From NCBI GenBank assembly GCA_027311485.1, contig DAICYU010000135.1, forward strand, positions 1 through 8,685: 8,685 nucleotides of DNA, in the 5' to 3' direction. The stretch comes from Acetobacteraceae bacterium (GTDB lineage: Bacteria > Pseudomonadota > Alphaproteobacteria > Acetobacterales > Acetobacteraceae). Shown here in pieces: positions 5,075 through 8,685 of this stretch (position 1 is the stretch's first letter; the number at the start of each line of letters is the position of its first letter). The position numbers were made by a program, and so were the translations under genes. The notes beneath the pieces were generated by a model, which was not told the origin of the DNA, did no database searches, and worked only from the letters and a program-made list of their open reading frames with translations.

Positions 5075-6978
5075 GCCTCGGTCCCGTGATCGCGCGGCGG
5101 GAATGCCAATCTCATCTCACCCGGTCCGATCGCAAGGTTCGGGTTCCAGCAGGGGTCCGTCTCCAGCTTGCCGCCCCAGCGCTGCCGCATCAGGCTCACG
5201 GCGCGCCGGTCAGCCGTCGCATCCCGCTCCACGCTGGCCGCCGGACCACCGGCCAGGAACAACGCGGCGTATGGGGTCCACAGATTGCGGCGCCCCATCT
5301 GGCTCAGCTTCAGGCAGAAATCGATATCCCGCAGCGGCGACGGCAATCCGGTTTCGTCCAGCCCGCCAGCCTCCAGGAAGTCGCGCCGGCGCACCATCAG
5401 GCAGGCGGTGCCCACGGCGCTGACGCTGCGCAGCAGCTGCAGGTGCCCGAAATAGCCGGTCTCCGACGCCCGCCGCCCGACAAAGGGAAAATTCGCGATA
5501 TCCCGGCCGCCAAGGGCGATACCCGCATGCGTCACCAGGCCATCCTGGGCCAGCAGCTTGGCCCCCACGGCACCAATCCCCGGCCGGATGGCCTGAGACG
5601 CCATTTCCCGCAGCCAGTCCGGCTCCACCGGCACCAGGGCGGCATCCAGTAGCAGCAGCAACGACCCATCGGCCACGGCGGCGGCGGCATTCACCGATCG
5701 GCCTTCCGACGTCCGCACCGGATAACCCTGTGGAACAGCGTGCGGCGCCACGCCCGTCACGATCACGTCCAGCGCGCCATAACCGGTCAGGCGGGCCAGA
5801 CCATCCAGGCAGCGCGGCAGCAGTCCGGGCGCGCGGCTGGCATCAATGATCACGGAAACCAACGGCTCCGGCGACGGCAGCGGACGCACGACACGAGTCC
5901 ATACGGGCACGCGCGGCGCCGGCGTGGCCTGGCATCCTGCAGCCACCTGTTCCTGGATGGCACGCCGAGCGTTCAGGACGCAGCGGTTGTGCGCCGCTTC
6001 GGAAAATGTCTGCTCCGACGCGCCCTGCCGCCAGTGGTAAAGTATCTTCGGAATGTGGGCGATGCGGTCAGGGCTGCTCTCGGCCGCAACGCGCAACGCC
6101 AGATCGTGGTCCTGGCTGCCCTCGAAGCCCGGCCGAAAGCCGCCGATTCGCTCCACCAGGCTGCGCCGGTACACGCCAAAATGGCTGACCAGGTTCTGCC
6201 CCAGCGCAAGCTCGGGGTCCCAGTCGGGTTTGAAGTACGGATGATGCCGCTGCCCGTCGGCGCCGACATGGTCTTCGTCGGAATACAGCAGATCCACATC
6301 GGGTTGCGCCAGGATGCGGGCCGCGACCTCGTACAGGGCATGGGGCGGCAGGATGTCGTCATGGTCCAGCAGGGCGACGAACGGCCCGGTCGCCAGCCGC
6401 AGCGCCGAGTTCGATGCTACAGAGATATGACCGTTCTGCTCCCGCCGCACCAGCCGGATACGATGATCACCGGCCTGCGCCTCTCGCAGCACCCGCACGA
6501 CGGCAGGATCGGTGGAGGCATCGTCGGCGATGCAAAGTTCCCACCACGGATAGAACTGATCCTGCACCGAATGGATCGCCGCCCGCAGGTATTCCGGTGT
6601 CGGGTTATAGACGGGCATCAACACGGAAATCAGCGGGTGCCCTTGCATCTGCGCGATGCGGGCCATGATCGCACGCCGGACCTGGCTGTCCATCCGGTCG
6701 TAGCGATCGATCCAGGCGGCATAATGCTGCTCGATGGCGCCCATCTCGCGGCTCATGGCGCCCGCCAGACGGTACAGCCGGTTCCGCATGCCTGCCGGCA
6801 GATGCGCCGAAACGCCCGTCAGGCCGCGGCGGGCAATCGGCACCCATTCACGCGGCAACGATGCGCCGACCCGGCGCAGCAGCCCCACGCGCGGTTGGGG
6901 CACGGCGGCCTGATCAGCGACGCTGATTTCAGACAGCGCGTCGAGCCAGGATCGGTTTGTCGGCAGGAAGTCGAGCAC
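5059..6978 (-). CDS. Two-domain family 2 glycosyltransferase, second domain probably inactive
   Basis: A 639-residue protein with about 110 leading residues and two GT-A domains in tandem, as in many O-antigen/rhamnan glycosyltransferases. Domain 1 (about 115-330) is complete: ISVLMPVYN (117-125), the nucleotide-binding IADDASTD with Asp152-Asp153, the metal-binding LDHDD (Asp205-Asp208), YSDEDHVG (232-239) and the catalytic region EGSQDHDLALRV (286-297). Domain 2 (about 375-590) is recognisable from PDWLREM, GAVGAKLL, THAG and SAVGTACLMVRR, but lacks the usual acidic motifs. It probably transfers a sugar from a nucleotide sugar to a surface glycan at the cytoplasmic face; no membrane helix is present. 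The start is GTG, preceded by an in-frame TAG six codons upstream and by GAGG at good spacing. No other glycan gene is nearby, so acceptor and sugar are unknown. Confidence 0.9.
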   Translation of the reverse strand: MLDFLPTNRSWLDALSEISVADQAAVPQPRVGLLRRVGASLPREWVPIARRGLTGVSAHLPAGMRNRLYRLAGAMSREMGAIEQHYAAWIDRYDRMDSQVRRAIMARIAQMQGHPLISVLMPVYNPTPEYLRAAIHSVQDQFYPWWELCIADDASTDPAVVRVLREAQAGDHRIRLVRREQNGHISVASNSALRLATGPFVALLDHDDILPPHALYEVAARILAQPDVDLLYSDEDHVGADGQRHHPYFKPDWDPELALGQNLVSHFGVYRRSLVERIGGFRPGFEGSQDHDLALRVAAESSPDRIAHIPKILYHWRQGASEQTFSEAAHNRCVLNARRAIQEQVAAGCQATPAPRVPVWTRVVRPLPSPEPLVSVIIDASRAPGLLPRCLDGLARLTGYGALDVIVTGVAPHAVPQGYPVRTSEGRSVNAAAAVADGSLLLLLDAALVPVEPDWLREMASQAIRPGIGAVGAKLLAQDGLVTHAGIALGGRDIANFPFVGRRASETGYFGHLQLLRSVSAVGTACLMVRRRDFLEAGGLDETGLPSPLRDIDFCLKLSQMGRRNLWTPYAALFLAGGPAASVERDATADRRAVSLMRQRWGGKLETDPCWNPNLAIGPGEMRLAFPPRDHGTEALQAA

Positions 6979-6993
6979 GGCGTCGCCTCGGCG

Positions 6994-7019
6994 CTATCTC
7001 GGGAACCTGCTCGAGATAG
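6994..7019 (-). promoter_or_regulatory. Inverted repeat in the glycosyltransferase leader
   Basis: CTATCTCG (6994-7001) and CGAGATAG (7012-7019) are perfect 8-bp arms around a 10-base spacer. The element ends 15 bases before the GTG start, just upstream of the GAGG ribosome site. It could be an operator or an RNA hairpin in the 5' leader. It stands out because it is not GC-driven. Confidence 0.45.
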
Positions 7020-7128
7020 ACCGGGCGGGGCGCCGTTGAACTCAACGATTACGTGCGCGCCATGACATGCTCGTGAGGCACATCGTATCGCGACGTTAAT
7101 AACCTGCTTGTTGCACAACGACGCGAAA

Positions 7129-7158
7129 GTGACGACGGTACCGTGTACGGGTCGCCAC
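7129..7158 (-). terminator. Stem-loop after the RraA-like gene, possible terminator
   Basis: On the minus strand GTGGCGAC (7158 to 7151) pairs with GTCGTCAC (7136 to 7129) over eight pairs including one G-U, with a 14-base loop that contains most of the palindrome ACGGTACCGT (7135-7144). It lies six bases beyond the rraA-like stop and is followed by only a short T-run (TTTCG). It may separate that gene from the downstream glycosyltransferase gene 186 bases away, or serve as a binding site. Confidence 0.35.
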
Positions 7159-7164
7159 TAACCC

Positions 7165-7875
7165 TCAACCGTTTCGCTGCTTCGCCCAGGCTTCATAGCG
7201 CGCCTTGTTTTCGGCATTCGGTGGATACAGGCCCGGCAGGGAGGCACCGCCATCCACCTGGCTCATGATCCACTCCTCCAGCCGCTCCTGCTCCGCCGCA
7301 AGGGTGGCGACATCGGCGACCAGCTTCTGCGGGATCAGGACCGCGCCGTCGTCATCGACCATGACAACATCGTCCGGGAACACGGCCACGCCGCCGCAGC
7401 CGATCGGTTCCTGCCAGTTGACGAATGTCAGCCCCGTGACAGAAGCCGGCGCCGCGGCGCCCTGGCACCAGACGGGCAAGCCAGTGCCCAGCACGCCGGC
7501 AAGGTCACGCACCACACCGTCGGTCACCAGGCCGGCAACGCCGCGCTTCGCCATGCGTGCGCACAGGATGTCGCCGAAGATGCCGGCATCGGTCACGCCC
7601 ATCGCATCCACCACGGCAATGCAGCCCTCGGGCATCGCCTCGATCGCCGCACGGGTCGAGATGGGCGAGGACCACGACTCCGGCGTCGCCAGATCCTCTC
7701 GCGCCGGCACGAACCGCAGCGTAAACGCCCGACCGATCAGCTTCGGCTGACCCGGCCGGAGCGGCTTGGTGCCACGCATCCACACATTCCGCAGGCCCTT
7801 CTTGAGCAGGACGGTGGTGATTGTGGCGGTGGAGATCCCGGAAAGCGCGGCGAGCGTATCTGCGTCTATGGTCAT
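7165..7875 (-). CDS. Long-form RraA family protein, possible class II aldolase
   Basis: A 236-residue protein of the RraA / HMG-CHA aldolase fold (formerly annotated as a menaquinone methyltransferase-like family). Key segments: ISTATITTVLLKKGLRN (14-30), FTLRFVPARED (51-61), GDILCARMAKRGVAGLVTDG (101-120), VVRD (121-124), PIGCGGVAVFPDDVVMVDDD (157-176) and GAVLIP (177-182). Gly101-Asp102 and Arg123-Asp124 are the positions that bind metal and pyruvate in aldolases of this fold. It is much longer than E. coli RraA (161 residues), which inhibits RNase E, so an enzyme acting on a 2-oxo acid is as likely as an RNase regulator. ATG 7875 is chosen because AGGA lies eight bases upstream; the longer frame would begin at a TTG without support. 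It follows the marR gene by 97 bases on the same strand, suggesting joint control. Confidence 0.85.
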   Translation of the reverse strand: MTIDADTLAALSGISTATITTVLLKKGLRNVWMRGTKPLRPGQPKLIGRAFTLRFVPAREDLATPESWSSPISTRAAIEAMPEGCIAVVDAMGVTDAGIFGDILCARMAKRGVAGLVTDGVVRDLAGVLGTGLPVWCQGAAAPASVTGLTFVNWQEPIGCGGVAVFPDDVVMVDDDGAVLIPQKLVADVATLAAEQERLEEWIMSQVDGGASLPGLYPPNAENKARYEAWAKQRNG

Positions 7876-7909
7876 GGGCGGTCCTGGCAAGCGGGTTAGC
7901 GGGTCGAGC

Positions 7910-7955
7910 CCGCCAGACACAGACAATAGACCGCTGGCGGCCAGTCCGCCAGACA
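7910..7955. repeat. Three copies of CCGCCAG in the marR-rraA gap
   Basis: CCGCCAGACA occurs twice in direct orientation (7910-7919 and 7946-7955), and its complement CTGGCGG lies between them at 7934-7940. The middle copy can form a perfect 7-bp stem with the 7946-7952 copy (5-base loop) or with the 7910-7916 copy (17-base loop). The group lies 18 bases past the marR stop and about 35 bases before the rraA-like start. It may be an imperfect terminator (T-rich CGGTCTATTGTCTG follows on the minus strand) or a regulator binding site. Confidence 0.4.
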
Positions 7956-7972
7956 GCCGCCGGTCAGAACCG

Positions 7973-8473
7973 CTACGCCCCGTCCTCGGCCGAACCGTTC
8001 AGCATCGCATGCCCGTGATCGGTCAACTTGCCCAATGCCTTCTGCAAGGCATTCCATTCTGATTTTGTAATCGACTCGGCCAGCGATGTCTCGACGTCCA
8101 CCGCTATGGAGGCAAAGCTGGAATAGATCGTCGTGCCTTTCCGCGTCAGGCGAAGTAATCGGCCGCGCCCGTCATTCGGATCGGGTGACTGTCGCAACAC
8201 ACCGCGTGCCACGAGTGTCGCCGCCGCTCGGCTGACCTTGACTTTGTCCATCGCCGTGCGTTCCCCCGCCGTGGTGGGGGACAGCACACCATACTGCCCG
8301 ACCGCGGCAATCAAACGCCATTCCGGCATGCCAAGGCCTAACCGGCCGAAATGATGCCGGAAAATCAAACGTGAGATCACCTCGGATGCGACCGCGAGTC
8401 GATACGGCAAGAATTCTTCAAGCCGAAATTCATCCGGGCGCTTCGTCTCGTCTGGTTCCGCCAGTTCTTTCAC
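7973..8473 (-). CDS. MarR family transcriptional regulator
   Basis: A 166-residue winged helix-turn-helix regulator. Helix 1 for dimerisation is at about 16-45. The DNA-binding domain runs from about 49 to 113: MPEWRLIAAVGQYG, then LSPTTAGERTAMDKVKVSRA with the recognition helix at about 77-90, and the wing DPNDGRGRLLRLTRKG, a variant of the MarR signature D-x-R-x-R. The C-terminal helices complete the dimer interface. Start is GTG, two codons after an in-frame TAG, with GAGG nine bases upstream. MarR proteins are usually homodimers that repress their own gene and neighbours until a small, often aromatic, ligand binds. The dyad over its own promoter supports autoregulation, and the rraA-like gene downstream is the obvious target. 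The ligand cannot be read from the sequence. Confidence 0.92.
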   Translation of the reverse strand: MKELAEPDETKRPDEFRLEEFLPYRLAVASEVISRLIFRHHFGRLGLGMPEWRLIAAVGQYGVLSPTTAGERTAMDKVKVSRAAATLVARGVLRQSPDPNDGRGRLLRLTRKGTTIYSSFASIAVDVETSLAESITKSEWNALQKALGKLTDHGHAMLNGSAEDGA

Positions 8474-8477
8474 TTGA

Positions 8478-8503
8478 TACTACCTCAATCTCCAAGATTA
8501 GTA
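8478..8503. promoter_or_regulatory. Operator-like dyad over the marR transcription start
   Basis: AATCT (8487-8491) and AGATT (8495-8499) are perfect 5-bp arms with a 3-base spacer, centred on the predicted transcription start. Outer words TACT (8478-8481) and AGTA (8500-8503) are also complementary, although asymmetrically spaced. The site overlaps the -10 box and the ribosome-binding region, which is the expected place for MarR autorepression. Confidence 0.5.
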
Positions 8504-8528
8504 TGCACTGGAAATCGCCGCGTAACAA
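8500..8528 (-). promoter_or_regulatory. Candidate marR promoter
   Basis: On the minus strand TTGTTA (8528 to 8523) and CATACT (8505 to 8500) are separated by exactly 17 bases, each matching the sigma-70 consensus at four of six positions. The start of transcription would fall near 8493, about 20 bases before the GTG codon. Confidence 0.5.
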
Positions 8529-8685
8529 CAGGGCACCAACGGCGACATCTTCTCATATAGCAGAAAATAAGAGGGAAACGCGAACGCAACAGCGGGCCAA
8601 CGCAAATAAGTCCGGACATGCGCTATGATCCCTGGTTCATTGCCATTGAAGCAGTACATGAATGGGCGGGACTCGCCTCCCGTAG
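8529..8685. other. Right-edge region, possible start of a divergent gene
   Basis: The region before the edge is AT-richer than the genes. Rightward frames open at ATG 8618 (MRYDPWFIAIEAV), 8625 (MIPGSLPLKQYMNG) and 8658 (MNGRDSPPV), all running off the edge. None has a strong ribosome-binding site and I recognise no family in 9-22 residues. A leftward open frame also crosses the region without start signals. A divergent gene controlled with marR is plausible but cannot be supported from this window. Confidence 0.3.

Noticed and set aside
5740..7065. Rightward frame of 441 codons opposite the glycosyltransferase
   Set aside because: Antisense shadow; Arg/His/Gln-rich with no motif, while the opposite strand carries clear GT2 motifs.
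7876..7926. TTG start giving the RraA-like protein 17 extra residues
   Set aside because: TTG is a rarer start with no ribosome site, and the repeats at 7910-7955 overlap it; ATG 7875 has AGGA at good spacing.
1..8685. CRISPR array, insertion sequence, toxin-antitoxin, phage defence or biosynthetic cluster
   Set aside because: No regularly spaced repeats, transposase, nuclease, helicase or synthase motifs are present; all sizeable frames belong to ordinary families.

Overview
This is an 8.7 kb, GC-rich stretch of chromosome from a Gram-negative bacterium. The organism is most likely an alphaproteobacterium, and Acetobacteraceae is the best guess: DUF1194 and DUF1127 proteins are typical of alphaproteobacteria, and GTG/CTG starts and dense packing fit. 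The family assignment is inference from protein style, not from a marker gene. No rRNA, tRNA, insertion sequence, CRISPR array or phage gene is visible.

Layout, left to right. (1) A leftward operon: an MFS exporter closely resembling the fosmidomycin-resistance protein Fsr (2279-1029), a small DUF1194/VWA-fold protein (1032-421) whose probable CTG start overlaps the fsr stop codon, and the first 129 codons of an AI-2E/PerM-type permease (389 to the left edge). (2) A 217-bp divergent control region (2280-2496) rich in inverted repeats, with a probable fsr -10 box and an operator-like dyad. (3) A 63-residue single-helix membrane protein (2497-2688, rightward) whose ribosome-binding site and start codon sit in a predicted hairpin. 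(4) A convergent DUF1127 protein (3047-2730) with an unusual N-terminal extension. (5) A full-length M24B Xaa-Pro aminopeptidase (3242-5011, rightward) with all metal ligands. (6) A convergent two-domain family 2 glycosyltransferase (6978-5059), in which the second domain has lost its catalytic motifs. (7) A leftward pair: a MarR-type regulator (8473-7973) and a long-form RraA-fold protein, possibly an aldolase (7875-7165). (8) A 212-bp AT-richer region at the right edge with a good marR promoter and operator-like dyad; a divergent gene may begin near the edge but cannot be assigned.

The genes do not form one pathway. The firm functional groups are the fsr-DUF1194-permease operon (membrane export, unknown role for the VWA protein) and the marR-rraA pair (probably a regulated catabolic or housekeeping enzyme). 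The aminopeptidase and glycosyltransferase look like stand-alone genes. I see no clear evidence of a wholly new multi-gene system. The most unusual signals are the CTG-coupled start, the start-codon hairpin with mutually exclusive pairing in front of the small membrane protein, and the pseudo-catalytic second glycosyltransferase domain.
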